Source: Photobacterium chitinilyticum | Lineage (GTDB): Bacteria; Pseudomonadota; Gammaproteobacteria; Enterobacterales; Vibrionaceae | Assembly (NCBI RefSeq): GCF_004104355.1 | Contig: NZ_RJLM01000003.1 | Location: 413,789-477,788, forward strand | Direction of reading: 5' to 3' | DNA length: 64,000 nucleotides | In this document: positions 28,472 through 38,366 of the stretch, piece after piece | Numbering within the stretch: position 1 is the stretch's first letter | Layout: each line of letters opens with the position of its first letter | The notes under the pieces: model-generated | Told to the model about the DNA's origin: nothing | The model's database searches: none | What the model saw: only the letters and a program-made list of their open reading frames with translations | Program-made: the position numbers and the translations under genes

Positions 28472-29965
28472 TCAAAAGAAATGAAACATTTTCGAGGTGT
28501 AACAGGTAACCCCCTTACGAAGTAGGTTATTTTTAGGCCTTTCTGCACGACCAAGCAGCTTCTCCAGTATCCGTTTAGACCATAACTGTCGCGCCAGGCG
28601 CCGTGTAAAGGGGGACTGCTCCGAGATATAGTCATTATGAAAAATAACCACTACCTCTTTCGTTTTGAAAGTTCCAATGATACTTGCTTCAATAGCCGGA
28701 ACTTCAAATGAAAAATCACCTTTTTCAATTTCGAGCGGAACCTCATCTGTCTGCCATAAACCTGATCGAGCACCACTGAACAAAGCAATGTTCAGCGCTC
28801 GCAACGACCAAAAGCTACTGGCCGGCCCGCTGTAATTGTCCACCAGCCGTGGATCATCGGCAAAAACACCCTGTGTAGGTGCGCCATGCTGAAAAGCTCC
28901 CTGACGAATGAAATATTCAAGACTGGTTCGAAATGCTCGTTTTGCTTCTCCGACAGAAAGACAAGGATCTGGCGTGTCTATTGCTGCCAGCAACGGTGCA
29001 GAGGCCGCCAACCGGTAACATACGCTGCGGCCAAAGAACGGCACTCCTTCGGCCGTAAAGAAATAGCGAAATTTTTCCACAAACGTCGAGAGGCTGTGGC
29101 GGATAAACTCAGAATCGAATGCCGGATCTATCTGGTCCAGCCAATACAGCGAATAGAAAAAACCCCAGGCATTGTAGTAGTCATAGTTACCACGGGCACC
29201 ATCGCGAAACCAGCCGTCCCCGACGTAGAACTCCTTGATACGAGCATATTTGTCGTGGGCAATAGTATCTTCACCAGTCAATGCTTTAAGCACCAACTGG
29301 ACAGTAAGCGGAAAAAGATGCCAGTTATTATCGACTGTTTGGCAGGTATTAACCTGCTTGAACCACGCCGCAATCTGCTGTTGCTGAATCGAACTAAAAC
29401 TATCCCAAACCCAAGCCTTACTTAGCCAAAGGGCAAGCGCCAAATCAGCACTTTCGCAAATTCGCTGGTCGTAGTCATGTAACTGTCCCCAGTACCCTTT
29501 GTGTTCAGGATTCGTGCCGGCAAGAAATGCCGTTCGCAGCAACTCGGCCACGTCTATCGCTTTATTGTTCAGCCCGGAGATCACCGTCGTTGTCTCGCCG
29601 TTGGCATGCAACCATGCGGCAAGCGTCGGAAGTACCCTACTGACACCTTCCATCGCATCCGTTCTGGCAGTTTGCTGGCTCGGGCGACCGGGATAATAGG
29701 CATGGGTATAGTCCCAGACAGCGTAGTGTTCGAAAGCTTCGGTGATGTAACGAACCAACTGCTCACACTGTTCTTGCAGACTGACCTGATAAGTATCTGA
29801 ATTCGAATCAAACACCTGCCGAATTGCTTCGTCATGTCTGCAGTAGGCAGGCTTTTTATGTCGTAGCCGGATCAGGTTCTCTTTGAACAGTTTCAGATAC
29901 ATGGCAGCATCAGGATGCTCGTAGGGGATTGTCGGGCGAGGCTGGGCACTGATTTCTTTTTGCAT
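28472..29965 (-). CDS. DUF2264 family protein, possible cytoplasmic carbohydrate-active enzyme
   Basis: 497 residues with no signal peptide. The sequence reads like an alpha/alpha-barrel: GYWGQLHDYDQRICESADLA, DNNWHLFPLTVQLVLKA and WFRDGARGNYDYYNAWGFFYSLYW. I recognise it as DUF2264, a family without established function that I remember in uronate and glycosaminoglycan loci. Helical barrels of this kind are common in unsaturated uronyl hydrolases and polysaccharide lyases, which makes a hydrolase or lyase on GAG fragments a reasonable guess. It follows the Sec sulfatase gene after a terminator, so it is read either by read-through or from its own weak promoter. The ribosome site is poor. Confidence 0.8.
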   Translation of the reverse strand: MQKEISAQPRPTIPYEHPDAAMYLKLFKENLIRLRHKKPAYCRHDEAIRQVFDSNSDTYQVSLQEQCEQLVRYITEAFEHYAVWDYTHAYYPGRPSQQTARTDAMEGVSRVLPTLAAWLHANGETTTVISGLNNKAIDVAELLRTAFLAGTNPEHKGYWGQLHDYDQRICESADLALALWLSKAWVWDSFSSIQQQQIAAWFKQVNTCQTVDNNWHLFPLTVQLVLKALTGEDTIAHDKYARIKEFYVGDGWFRDGARGNYDYYNAWGFFYSLYWLDQIDPAFDSEFIRHSLSTFVEKFRYFFTAEGVPFFGRSVCYRLAASAPLLAAIDTPDPCLSVGEAKRAFRTSLEYFIRQGAFQHGAPTQGVFADDPRLVDNYSGPASSFWSLRALNIALFSGARSGLWQTDEVPLEIEKGDFSFEVPAIEASIIGTFKTKEVVVIFHNDYISEQSPFTRRLARQLWSKRILEKLLGRAERPKNNLLRKGVTCYTSKMFHFF

Positions 29966-29995
29966 GATTATTTATCTCACTCATTCACACAAGAA

Positions 29996-30017
29996 AAGGG
30001 CCTCTTTCGAGGCCCTT
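29996..30017 (-). terminator. Terminator between Sec sulfatase and DUF2264 genes
   Basis: AAGGGCCTC / GAGGCCCTT, a 9-bp stem with a 4-base loop; on the minus strand TTTTCTT follows. It should reduce read-through into the DUF2264 gene. Confidence 0.8.
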
Positions 30018-30025
30018 CATCATGG

Positions 30026-31633
30026 TTATTTGGCCGACTCCGTTAAGATTTCATAACGGTCCTGTCCCCATGCAACCGGTGCCGGTTTATCTTTTATCCA
30101 GTTATAAAAGGCTGTCTTCAGCTCTTTCACTTTCTCTGGATGTTTGTCCGCCAGGTTAATCGACTCCGCAGGATCTTGAGCATAGTTATATAGCTCGTAC
30201 TCACTGTTGCCATCATCGTAATAATGCAGCGACCATTTCTGATCTTTGATTGCCCACTCACCTTTCGAACGCTTTTCAGTGTGCTTGCTCGGAATAAATT
30301 CATTGGTTTCGAAAGTGATCCATTTCCAGTAATTGCTCCAGAAATCTGCATTGCTTGAATCATAATGCAGCGCACGCGGCCCGGCCCAGTAAAGGTACTT
30401 GTGAGGCATCTGCTTCTCGCCATTCAATAACGGCATGATATTCTGACCATCTACTTTCATTTCTTCGGGAATTTGAATACCTGCAGCCGTAAGCGCTGTC
30501 GGCAAAATATCCATGGCTGAAATCATTGTATTATCGACACGGCCTTCAGGAAGAACGCCTTTCCAGTGCGCGACAAACGGGACATGAACTCCACCACGGT
30601 AACGCTGCCCCTTGAACGCCCGGTTCATGCCGTTCATCGGCATCGGGGATTCATGTACGGCACCATTGTCCGACAGGAAGAAAATCAAGGTATTTTCGTA
30701 CTCACCCATCTCTTTTAGCTTATCAATAACCTTACCAATTCCTTCATCGGACGCATTGACGTGGGCGTAGTATTTATCCACCTCGACGTTGCCGGTATTA
30801 AAACGCTCCATAAATTTAGCCGGTGCCGCCTGCTCTAGCGGGATATGGGGCACACTGTAGGCAAGGTTGATAAAAAACGGCTGATCGTTATCGTTGGCTT
30901 TTTCGATAAAATTGATCGCTTCATTGGTGAGGTTATAAGTCATGTAACCCGGTGACGGAACATTCTCACCGTTTCTGAAAACAGTCGGTGAGTTATACAG
31001 CGCCGCTCCCGATACATAATAGCTATAGGAGTAGTCAAATCCGCGTTCTTCCGGTCCATACCCTGGCTCGGCGATTGAGATCTGATTGTCATGGTAATCA
31101 CGGCTCTGCAGATCTTTCGGCTTGAACTCCTTACGCACCTTGGCGTTATGGTATTTACCGATATTCGCCGTGGCATAGCCATTTTCATTCATCAGCGCAG
31201 GCAGCAATTTGATATCCAGCGGGATCCCCAGCTTGGCATCATCATTACTGTAAGTGCCGAAGCTGTGAGGGAAACGCCCGGTCATCATACCGGCACGAGA
31301 CGGACCGCAAACCGGTGTCGCCACGTAGGCATTAGTCATTCTGACGCCTTCATTGGCCAGCTGGGTAATGTTCGGCATCGAACGCTTGGCTGCGTCATAT
31401 AGCCTGTCGAAATCACCATCGTAACGCATAGGTACAGGCCGCTTGGCCAGCGTATCCTTGTCAATATTATCCATCGCAAAGTCTAATTGCGCCGAGCCTA
31501 AATCATCCATCACGATTAATAGGACGTTTGGTTGCTCAACTTTCTCTGCTGCCAGCGTCATTGCCGGTGATATTGCACAGGCAGCAGCCACAAGGCCTGC
31601 CAGTACCGTCTTCTTGTTTGAGGACAGTCTCAT
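30026..31633 (-). CDS. Sec-exported S1 sulfatase (Cys-type)
   Basis: 535 residues with a Sec signal peptide ending near MTLAAE. The sulfatase signature C-x-P-x-R is CGPSRAGMMTGR, with C109 as the residue converted to formylglycine. Metal ligands are seen in NVLLIVMDDLG and FFLSDNGA. It probably removes sulfate from chondroitin sulfate disaccharides or oligosaccharides in the periplasm; whether at O-4, O-6 or O-2 cannot be told. It lies 28 bases downstream of the sulfatase-maturing enzyme on the same strand and has a good AAGGAG site. Confidence 0.9.
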   Translation of the reverse strand: MRLSSNKKTVLAGLVAAACAISPAMTLAAEKVEQPNVLLIVMDDLGSAQLDFAMDNIDKDTLAKRPVPMRYDGDFDRLYDAAKRSMPNITQLANEGVRMTNAYVATPVCGPSRAGMMTGRFPHSFGTYSNDDAKLGIPLDIKLLPALMNENGYATANIGKYHNAKVRKEFKPKDLQSRDYHDNQISIAEPGYGPEERGFDYSYSYYVSGAALYNSPTVFRNGENVPSPGYMTYNLTNEAINFIEKANDNDQPFFINLAYSVPHIPLEQAAPAKFMERFNTGNVEVDKYYAHVNASDEGIGKVIDKLKEMGEYENTLIFFLSDNGAVHESPMPMNGMNRAFKGQRYRGGVHVPFVAHWKGVLPEGRVDNTMISAMDILPTALTAAGIQIPEEMKVDGQNIMPLLNGEKQMPHKYLYWAGPRALHYDSSNADFWSNYWKWITFETNEFIPSKHTEKRSKGEWAIKDQKWSLHYYDDGNSEYELYNYAQDPAESINLADKHPEKVKELKTAFYNWIKDKPAPVAWGQDRYEILTESAK

Positions 31634-31660
31634 TGTTCACTCCTTTTTAATTAAAACGTA

Positions 31661-32914
31661 TTAATGTGCATCCATGTTTGCCAGTAACGGCATCACACTG
31701 GCTGCCACTCCCCCGCGCTGTATTTCCTGCACCATAAGATGCATTGCCGGAGCGGTATGCCTGAAGATCTGTTGATAGGAAGCACACAGGTAATTTTGTT
31801 TGTGCTTTTCCCCTGCAATCGGGGTGATACGGTGCTTGGGACAGCCGCCATGGCACAGCGCCCTGAGTTCGCACTGCTGACACTGGCTGGTAAGCTTGGT
31901 CGATTTGGCGCTGCCAAAGCGCTGTTGCTGCTTGCTGGTCGCAAGTTTTCCGATATTAGTGAGGGCAATATTACCGAGGCGATTGGCCGGATAAACGTAG
32001 TGATCACACGAATAGAGATCACCATTGGCCTCGATCACCATTGCCTGACCACACTCTTTCGCCTGAACGCACACCGAGGCGGGATAGCCCATCCACGTCG
32101 CCAGCATACTGTCAAACATACGGACAAAAATGCGGCCGACATCCTCTTTGATCCACTCGTCAAAGATCGCCGTCATAAACTGGCCATAGCCGTGGGCAGG
32201 TACGGAGAAGTGGGTCAATGTAGCATCAGCGGTTGGCGAATAATGGCCACTATTACTCTGCTGGCAGTGCTGCTCAACTTCGACAATCGGAATAAACTGC
32301 AAGTGCTCGGAGCCTAGTGCCTTTAGCGTGTGATAGGTTTCCTTGCCCTTGCTCCAGTTCTGATCATTGATAACGGTGAGTGTGTTGAATTGGACGTTGA
32401 ACTCTTTCAACAGTGAAATAGCGTGCTTTACCCGCTCAAACGTCGGTTTACCGTTAACCGAAATCCGGTACTTGTCATGCACCTCGGGCGCACCATCGAC
32501 CGAAACACCAATTAAGAAGTTATTGTCGGCAAAAAACTGCGCCCACTGACGGTTAATTGCGACCGCGTTGGTCTGAAAACTGTTGGTGATCGTTTTACCG
32601 TCAGCATACTGCTGCTGATATTTAACCACGTTACGGTAGAAATCTAGCCCGGCTAGCGTTGGCTCTCCTCCCTGCCAGGCAAAATCAATCTCGTCTGTAT
32701 CCTGGGAACCAATATAGTCACGTACATAACGTTTGAGTACAGCATCCGACATCTGCTCGGCAGTCGCTACCGGTTGAGGCTTTTTCTCTGCTGGTTGCTG
32801 CATCATCTGCTCTTTTTCGAGATAAAAGCAGTAATCACACTTCAGGTTGCAGCGATAGCTTGCCGGTTTTGCCATCATGTGAAAGCGGGCTTGCTTTGGG
32901 TGTGATATCGCCAT
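31661..32914 (-). CDS. Anaerobic sulfatase-maturing radical SAM enzyme (anSME)
   Basis: 417 residues. The radical SAM motif CxxxCxxC is CNLKCDYC at residues 22-29, followed by the GGEPTLAGLDFYR segment. The C-terminal SPASM region carries further cysteines: SVCVQAKECGQA, LYSCDHYVYP, CQQCELRALCHGGCP and YLCASY, enough for two auxiliary [4Fe-4S] clusters. It oxidises the active-site Cys or Ser of sulfatases to formylglycine in the cytoplasm before export and works without oxygen. The gene starts the operon with the Sec sulfatase and is divergent from the PL8 lyase. It should also serve the Tat sulfatase at 52 kb. Confidence 0.93.
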   Translation of the reverse strand: MAISHPKQARFHMMAKPASYRCNLKCDYCFYLEKEQMMQQPAEKKPQPVATAEQMSDAVLKRYVRDYIGSQDTDEIDFAWQGGEPTLAGLDFYRNVVKYQQQYADGKTITNSFQTNAVAINRQWAQFFADNNFLIGVSVDGAPEVHDKYRISVNGKPTFERVKHAISLLKEFNVQFNTLTVINDQNWSKGKETYHTLKALGSEHLQFIPIVEVEQHCQQSNSGHYSPTADATLTHFSVPAHGYGQFMTAIFDEWIKEDVGRIFVRMFDSMLATWMGYPASVCVQAKECGQAMVIEANGDLYSCDHYVYPANRLGNIALTNIGKLATSKQQQRFGSAKSTKLTSQCQQCELRALCHGGCPKHRITPIAGEKHKQNYLCASYQQIFRHTAPAMHLMVQEIQRGGVAASVMPLLANMDAH

Positions 32915-32923
32915 GTAACTTTC

Positions 32924-33145
32924 CTTTCGTTCCGCAGTTCAAAATAACTAAAAGGCAATATACGTAAATAAACGAAAGATTAAAGAGATAAGGATCACAC
33001 CAACAAAAACATATGAAAGACTTCGTAAGTCAATTTATTGTGATATATATTCAACAAACAACAACAAAAGACTTCGAAAGCTACAACATGTAACAGAACG
33101 TGAATTCGATCAAAAAACAACCACAAAACTTCCACTAACCTTTCG
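32924..33145. promoter_or_regulatory. AgaR-type boxes in the anSME / PL8 lyase divergent region
   Basis: Four exact copies of CTTTCG or CGAAAG occur at 32924-32929, 32973-32978, 33075-33080 and 33140-33145, plus TGAAAG at 33014-33019. A weak CRP-like half site (TGTGATATATATTC) lies at about 33039. This 246-base region must hold both outward promoters. Confidence 0.6.
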
Positions 33146-33160
33146 CTCCAAAATCACAAC

Positions 33161-36100
33161 ATGAAAGGAAAGACAAAAGTGAAAGCATGGAAAAAACCTA
33201 ATTACCTCACCCTGTGCATAATTTTCGCCCTTGGCGGATGCGGAAACGAAAGTATTCAAAACACAGATAGCCTAACCAATTCAGGTTCTTCCACAAACGT
33301 GGAAAGCAAGCAAGGAACTGAAGGAAAAGGAGCACAACTTGAGCCCGGTGGCTATATGTACTTTTTCGAAAATGGATTACCGCAGGCTATCACTTCCTCA
33401 TCAACGACACCGCTTGCTATCACTGATGAGCATTTCAAAGATGGCTCCCATTCCCTAAAATGGGCCTATAGCCCCAACAGCCAGCTAAGATTCCACCAAA
33501 AAATCAATTATGCTGATGATGACAGTGAAATTACACCTTATACCTTTATGGCCTGGGTCTATAACGAGCAGGCTTCTGACAACACAATGACCTTCAAGTT
33601 TGCTAAAGACGACAGCTCGCAAGCTCAGTTTTCCTATTCCCTGAACTTCGAGGGCTGGCGAGGAATTTCTGTCCCCTTCAGGGATATGGACGGAACACCG
33701 ACAGCCGGCATGAACCGATTAACAGTTACAGCACCAGACTTAGCCGGCTCGCTGCTTTTCGACCAAGTCATGATGGCAGTTCCGGTTGACAACCGCTGGC
33801 CAACACCGGATTACCAGCAACCTTTCGTTAATCCGAATGTCGTCGACATGGCCAGCAAGAACTGGACAGCATTATTGATGTACGATCAGATGCTGCGGGA
33901 AGATAATCCGAGCTTTAACTTCAATGCCGTATTCGATGATAACCAGGGAGATAGCGCTCCCTTGTATCGCCAATTCGATCAACACCTTGCCGTCAAGACA
34001 CAGGCAACCATCACCCAGGCAAAAATCGATGCCAACCTGGCGAAATACGCCCCGCTTAATATCACTTACAATGCCGACGGCTCACCAACCGGAATACCTC
34101 TAGACCATCCCAAGCGCCATAACTTCCTCAAAGCAGGCATTGTCAGTGATGAGACACTTGCCATGCTGACAGATACCATGTCCATCCGTACGCTAGGCAA
34201 GACCATGCTCGAAACGGCCAAGTTCCTGCGGAGCCAGTCACTCTCTGATGCCAACCGTGCCGCACTTGAGAAAGCCTTTGTCGACGCCACCCGGTACGCT
34301 CTTGACCAAGGCTGGGAAGGTGGTTCCGGTTTCCAGATCATTACGCATGTCGGCTACCAGACCCGCGAATTCTTCAATGCCATGTTCATCGCCCGACAAC
34401 TGCTTGCGGACAGTCAACTGCTTGAGCCGGTACAACAGTCTATGATGTGGTTTAATGCCACTGGCCGTATCTATGAAGCCGACGCTCAGATCAACTCATC
34501 AAATGTCGATATTCTAAATACCCAGCTGCAGTGGATGATCAAGAGCTTCCTGCTATTACCGGATCAAACCGAACGTGCCGCTATGCTACGTCAACTTCAA
34601 TCCTGGCTCAGCAAAACCCTGCTGGCATCAGATGGATTAGGCGGCGGCTTTAAACCAGATGGCAGTGTCTTCCATCATTCGCAACATTATCCAGCCTACG
34701 GCAAAGATGCCTTTAACGGACTTTCCGGTGCCATATTCGGTTTAAGTAACAGCCCTTACCAAATTTCACAGGCAGCCCATGAGCGAATTAAAGACGTCTT
34801 GCTCAAGATGCGTATCTACACCAAGGAAACCCGCACTCCTATTGTGTTAAGTGGTCGCCATCCCGACGGAAAACAGAAAATCTCACCGACACCATTTCAG
34901 TGGCTGGCACTTGCGGGCTCGCCGGATAACACCGAGCCGGTCGATACCGAGCTGGCTGCCGCCTATGCCAATCTACGTCACCTTCCATCATATAAAGGTA
35001 TTGCTGCCGAAGCCGAGCCGAGCGGTGTATGGGCCATGAACTATGCATCTATGGCGGTAGCCAGAGGACAGAGTCCGGCTGAACCAAGTAATTCCTGGTT
35101 GGCTACCGCCCGGGGCTTTAGCCGTTATTTGGTCGGAAATGAAACCTATCAGGCCAACAACCTCTATGGCCGCTATTTGCAGTATGGTCAGTTCGAAATA
35201 ACCCCTTCTAACCTGTCGAAACGAGCATTCAGCCATGATGGGTGGGACTGGAACCGCTACCCTGGCACCACTACCGTCCATTTGCCAAATAGCGAACTAC
35301 GAACTGTGCTCAATCAACTGCCAGGTGCGGGCATCGAAGAAATGCTGTTGTCTACTGAAAGCTATTCGGGTGCCAATACCTTAGAGAGCGACAGTGCGAT
35401 GTTTGCCATGAAGTTACACGGTCACAAAAAATATAGCCAACAAAGCCTGCGTGCCAATAAATCGTATTTCATGTTTGGCAATAACGTCATTGCTCTCGGT
35501 TCGGGGATCCAAAATGCCGATGGCCTGCATGACACCGAAACCACCTTATTCCAATACAGCATACCTAACCTTGAGCCTGTAGAAATTAACGGCTATAGCG
35601 TCAATACCTTGGGTACCGAAATGGCTCTTCCGGGCGAAACGGCACTTCTCGATCCCGCCGGCAACCGTTACTTTGTGGCAGATACCGCCAATGAACTGGT
35701 TCGATTTAGCTACCAAACCCAAGAGTCCAACGACGAGGATGATGGCAATCCAACATCTGGCCAGTTTGCCACAGCGGTGATTGATCACGGTAAAGCCCCT
35801 GCCGACGGCCGCTATGAATATGCCATCAAAATAGAAGCACAGGATGCCATTAAACCTGCCTATACCGTGCTCCAGCAGGACAACAAGGTGCATGCAGTTC
35901 GCAGTGAAAGTGGTGTCGAAGCCTACGCCTTCTTTGAGCCAGCCACACTTTCTGCGTCTAACTGGGTACTCGCATCCGAGACCAGCTCGCAGATCATGGT
36001 CAAGGCCAATACACCCGCCGATCAGCTCTCGCTCAGCGTCGTCAATCCAGATTTGGCTCTTTATGATGGGCAAGATCCAGAGCAAGTCGACACCAACGGC

Positions 36101-36304
36101 GAGCAAATAGAAGTCAGTATCTACAGCAGATCTTGGCGCTATCAGCTGTCCCAGCCCGTAAGCAGCCGGTTTATGGTTAAAGGCGAATGGAAGTTGGAAG
36201 GTAATAATTCGCAGGTGACTACCAAGGTTGAAAGCGGTAATACACAAGTCACGGTCACAACGGTAGATGCCATACCGCAAGCATTTAACTTGATTAAGTC
36301 GTGA
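33161..36304 (+). CDS. Chondroitin/hyaluronan lyase, PL8 family, outer-membrane or surface lipoprotein
   Basis: 1047 residues. A lipoprotein signal ends in LGGC (C27), then a low-complexity linker leads to a galactose-binding-like domain (about 60-225), the alpha/alpha toroid (about 235-620) and C-terminal beta-sandwiches. Compared from memory with Proteus vulgaris chondroitinase ABC I, the four catalytic residues are present and evenly offset: H506 and Y513 in HHSQHYPAY, R566 in SGRHPDG, E661 in GNETYQANN. GWDWNRYPGTTTVHLP is shared as well. It cuts chondroitin, dermatan or hyaluronan by beta-elimination to unsaturated disaccharides. GTG at 33179, with AAAGGAAAG upstream, may be the true start, since no ribosome site precedes 33161. 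Confidence 0.92.
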   Translation: MKGKTKVKAWKKPNYLTLCIIFALGGCGNESIQNTDSLTNSGSSTNVESKQGTEGKGAQLEPGGYMYFFENGLPQAITSSSTTPLAITDEHFKDGSHSLKWAYSPNSQLRFHQKINYADDDSEITPYTFMAWVYNEQASDNTMTFKFAKDDSSQAQFSYSLNFEGWRGISVPFRDMDGTPTAGMNRLTVTAPDLAGSLLFDQVMMAVPVDNRWPTPDYQQPFVNPNVVDMASKNWTALLMYDQMLREDNPSFNFNAVFDDNQGDSAPLYRQFDQHLAVKTQATITQAKIDANLAKYAPLNITYNADGSPTGIPLDHPKRHNFLKAGIVSDETLAMLTDTMSIRTLGKTMLETAKFLRSQSLSDANRAALEKAFVDATRYALDQGWEGGSGFQIITHVGYQTREFFNAMFIARQLLADSQLLEPVQQSMMWFNATGRIYEADAQINSSNVDILNTQLQWMIKSFLLLPDQTERAAMLRQLQSWLSKTLLASDGLGGGFKPDGSVFHHSQHYPAYGKDAFNGLSGAIFGLSNSPYQISQAAHERIKDVLLKMRIYTKETRTPIVLSGRHPDGKQKISPTPFQWLALAGSPDNTEPVDTELAAAYANLRHLPSYKGIAAEAEPSGVWAMNYASMAVARGQSPAEPSNSWLATARGFSRYLVGNETYQANNLYGRYLQYGQFEITPSNLSKRAFSHDGWDWNRYPGTTTVHLPNSELRTVLNQLPGAGIEEMLLSTESYSGANTLESDSAMFAMKLHGHKKYSQQSLRANKSYFMFGNNVIALGSGIQNADGLHDTETTLFQYSIPNLEPVEINGYSVNTLGTEMALPGETALLDPAGNRYFVADTANELVRFSYQTQESNDEDDGNPTSGQFATAVIDHGKAPADGRYEYAIKIEAQDAIKPAYTVLQQDNKVHAVRSESGVEAYAFFEPATLSASNWVLASETSSQIMVKANTPADQLSLSVVNPDLALYDGQDPEQVDTNGEQIEVSIYSRSWRYQLSQPVSSRFMVKGEWKLEGNNSQVTTKVESGNTQVTVTTVDAIPQAFNLIKS

Positions 36305-36327
36305 TCTGGTTTATATAGAAAAAAATA

Positions 36328-36357
36328 AAGGAGCCAATCGTAAGATCGGCTCCTTTT
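36328..36357. terminator. Bidirectional terminator between PL8 lyase and BCCT genes
   Basis: AAAGGAGCC...GGCTCCTTTT with an inner ATC/GAT pair and a 4-base loop; A run before and T run after allow it to work for both convergent genes. Confidence 0.82.
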
Positions 36358-36371
36358 CTCAGTCTCAACTA

Positions 36372-37952
36372 TTATCGGTATAAAGAGCGTTCTGTATTTA
36401 ATCCCTTGATCAGGCTAACGCACATCAACAACAGGACAAAGGAAAACGGCAGGGCCGTCGCTACAACGCCAGACTGCAAGGCCTGAAGCGCTTCTTTGCC
36501 ACCAACCCAAAGCATGACTGCTGCGATTGCCCCCTCGACTGTTGCCCAGAAAATCCGCTGCGGAACCGGAGCCTCGACCTTACCACCAGCAGTGATACTG
36601 TCGATAACCAGTGAGCCTGAATCTGACGAGGTGATAAAGAAGATCAGTATCAACACAATCGAAATAATGGAAATGGCTGAGCCAAATGGCAGGGCATCAT
36701 AAACATGAAACAAAGTAAGCGAAATATCCGTTAAGCCTTTTGCTCCTAGCTCACCAACCTTGTTGACCACCTGATCGAGCGCAATCCCACCGAATATAGA
36801 CATCCAAACAATGGTCATCAGAGTCGGAATAAACACAACAGCGAACAAGAACTCGCGCACGGTACGACCTTTAGATACACGCGCAATAAACATACCAACA
36901 AATGGAGACCATGAAATCCACCATGCCCAGTAGAATACCGTCCAACCGTGCATCCATGTCGTATCTTCACGGCCATGAGGGTTGCTCAGGCCAATGATAT
37001 TTTCTGCATAAGCCATGAATGTTGCAGGCAGTGAAAGCTTCGCAATATCAAAGCTGACGTAAGTCACGAACAGCAGCAAGGCGAAGGCAAATAGCATATT
37101 GATGTTACTTAGTAGCTTCACACCGCCATTGATTCCTCGCACCACCGAAGCTATGGCTATCAAAGTTACAAATGCGATAACAACAAGCTGCATGCCAATA
37201 CCGCCATCAGTACCAAACACATGATTAATACCGCTAGTCGCCTGCTGCGCCCCCAAACCAAGAGAGGTTGCCAAACCAAACAAGGTAGCCAGTACAGCCA
37301 TAATATCAATTACATGACCAAGCCAGCCCCAAGCACGATCACCAAAAATCGGGTAGAACACTGAACGAATGGAGAGCGGTAACCCCTTATTAAAAGCAAA
37401 AAAAGCCAACGCGAGCGCGACAATTGCATAGATAGACCACCCATGGATTCCCCAGTGGAAGATTGTCGCTCCCATCGCGAGTGATTTTGCTTCTGCGGTG
37501 TACGGTTCTACGTTAAACGGCGTGCCCCACCAGTCGGTAAAGTAAGCCGTAGGTTCAGCCACTCCCCAGAACAAAAGGCCGATCCCCATACCGGCAGCAA
37601 ACAACATTGCCATCCATGAAACGGTAGAGTGCTCTGGTTTAGCCTCTTTGCCACCAATGCGGATTTTACCAAAGGGTGACAACATCAAGGCTAGAGTGAA
37701 AACAAGGAAAAAGTTAGTTGCCCACATGAAGAAGACGTCAAAATCTTCAATGATACCGTTCTTTAAACTATTAAGTGCCTCTTTAGCGGTGCTGGGTTCG
37801 ACAATTAGCAACGCCGAAAGGAATAGAAAAATAAGGCCTGCGCTAATGCCGAATACGGGGTTATGAATATCAAAACCCCACTTTTGAATGTTGTCCTGAC
37901 CAACCTGATAGTCGGTTGTTTCAATGCTGTATTTTTTTAAAATGCTATCCAT
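36372..37952 (-). CDS. BCCT family transporter (betaine/choline/carnitine type)
   Basis: 526 residues with twelve predicted membrane segments. The tryptophan-rich BCCT signature is FYWAWWISWSPFVGMFIARVSKGRT, and GMGIGLLFWGVAEP is equally typical. It takes up a quaternary ammonium compound, in marine bacteria usually glycine betaine as osmoprotectant, driven by sodium or protons. The substrate cannot be read from the sequence. It has no obvious link to the glycosaminoglycan pathway although it lies between the two arms of that locus. Confidence 0.9.
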   Translation of the reverse strand: MDSILKKYSIETTDYQVGQDNIQKWGFDIHNPVFGISAGLIFLFLSALLIVEPSTAKEALNSLKNGIIEDFDVFFMWATNFFLVFTLALMLSPFGKIRIGGKEAKPEHSTVSWMAMLFAAGMGIGLLFWGVAEPTAYFTDWWGTPFNVEPYTAEAKSLAMGATIFHWGIHGWSIYAIVALALAFFAFNKGLPLSIRSVFYPIFGDRAWGWLGHVIDIMAVLATLFGLATSLGLGAQQATSGINHVFGTDGGIGMQLVVIAFVTLIAIASVVRGINGGVKLLSNINMLFAFALLLFVTYVSFDIAKLSLPATFMAYAENIIGLSNPHGREDTTWMHGWTVFYWAWWISWSPFVGMFIARVSKGRTVREFLFAVVFIPTLMTIVWMSIFGGIALDQVVNKVGELGAKGLTDISLTLFHVYDALPFGSAISIISIVLILIFFITSSDSGSLVIDSITAGGKVEAPVPQRIFWATVEGAIAAVMLWVGGKEALQALQSGVVATALPFSFVLLLMCVSLIKGLNTERSLYR

Positions 37953-38366
37953 AAATGATACTCAAACGTTCAGTCCTTAATGCTTTTTTTTATGAAACAG
38001 TACAAGCGAAATGGCTCACAGAAACCAAGATAATTAGACCACTAAATAAAAAACCAGAGGGAATGTTAACAGCAACAGCATTATTATTCAAATTTCACTA
38101 GATTTGCAGCGTTTTCATACTGCACTTACGATAACCTACCCAACCATATGTTACGTGCTCTAAACATTTTTCTAGTGGGATTTGTTAAGTCTAATCGACA
38201 GGCAATGAGTCGGAATAAGGCGGCTCTCCTTTATTTTATTTCACCATATGGCATGTTAATTCACTATTTTAGTGAGAATACTCTAAATGAAATTCATATC
38301 CTCTAAATACGCTAAAAGCTAATACTTATTGATAGTCAATTTTGTATTACAAAGAGGGAATACGAT
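37953..38366. promoter_or_regulatory. Divergent region between BCCT and phasin genes
   Basis: About 410 AT-rich bases with the two outward promoters. No longer frame, repeat or recognisable operator was seen. A GAGGGA ribosome site for the phasin gene lies at its right end. Confidence 0.35.

Noticed and set aside
28472-29965. Heparinase II/III-type lyase as the name for the DUF2264 protein
   Set aside because: No signal peptide and no recognisable lyase catalytic Tyr/His block; DUF2264 fits better.
31739-32317. 192-codon plus-strand frame
   Set aside because: Antisense of the anSME gene, which has intact radical SAM and SPASM cysteines.
35546-36280. 244-codon minus-strand frame
   Set aside because: Antisense of the PL8 lyase C-terminal domain; no ribosome site or family features.
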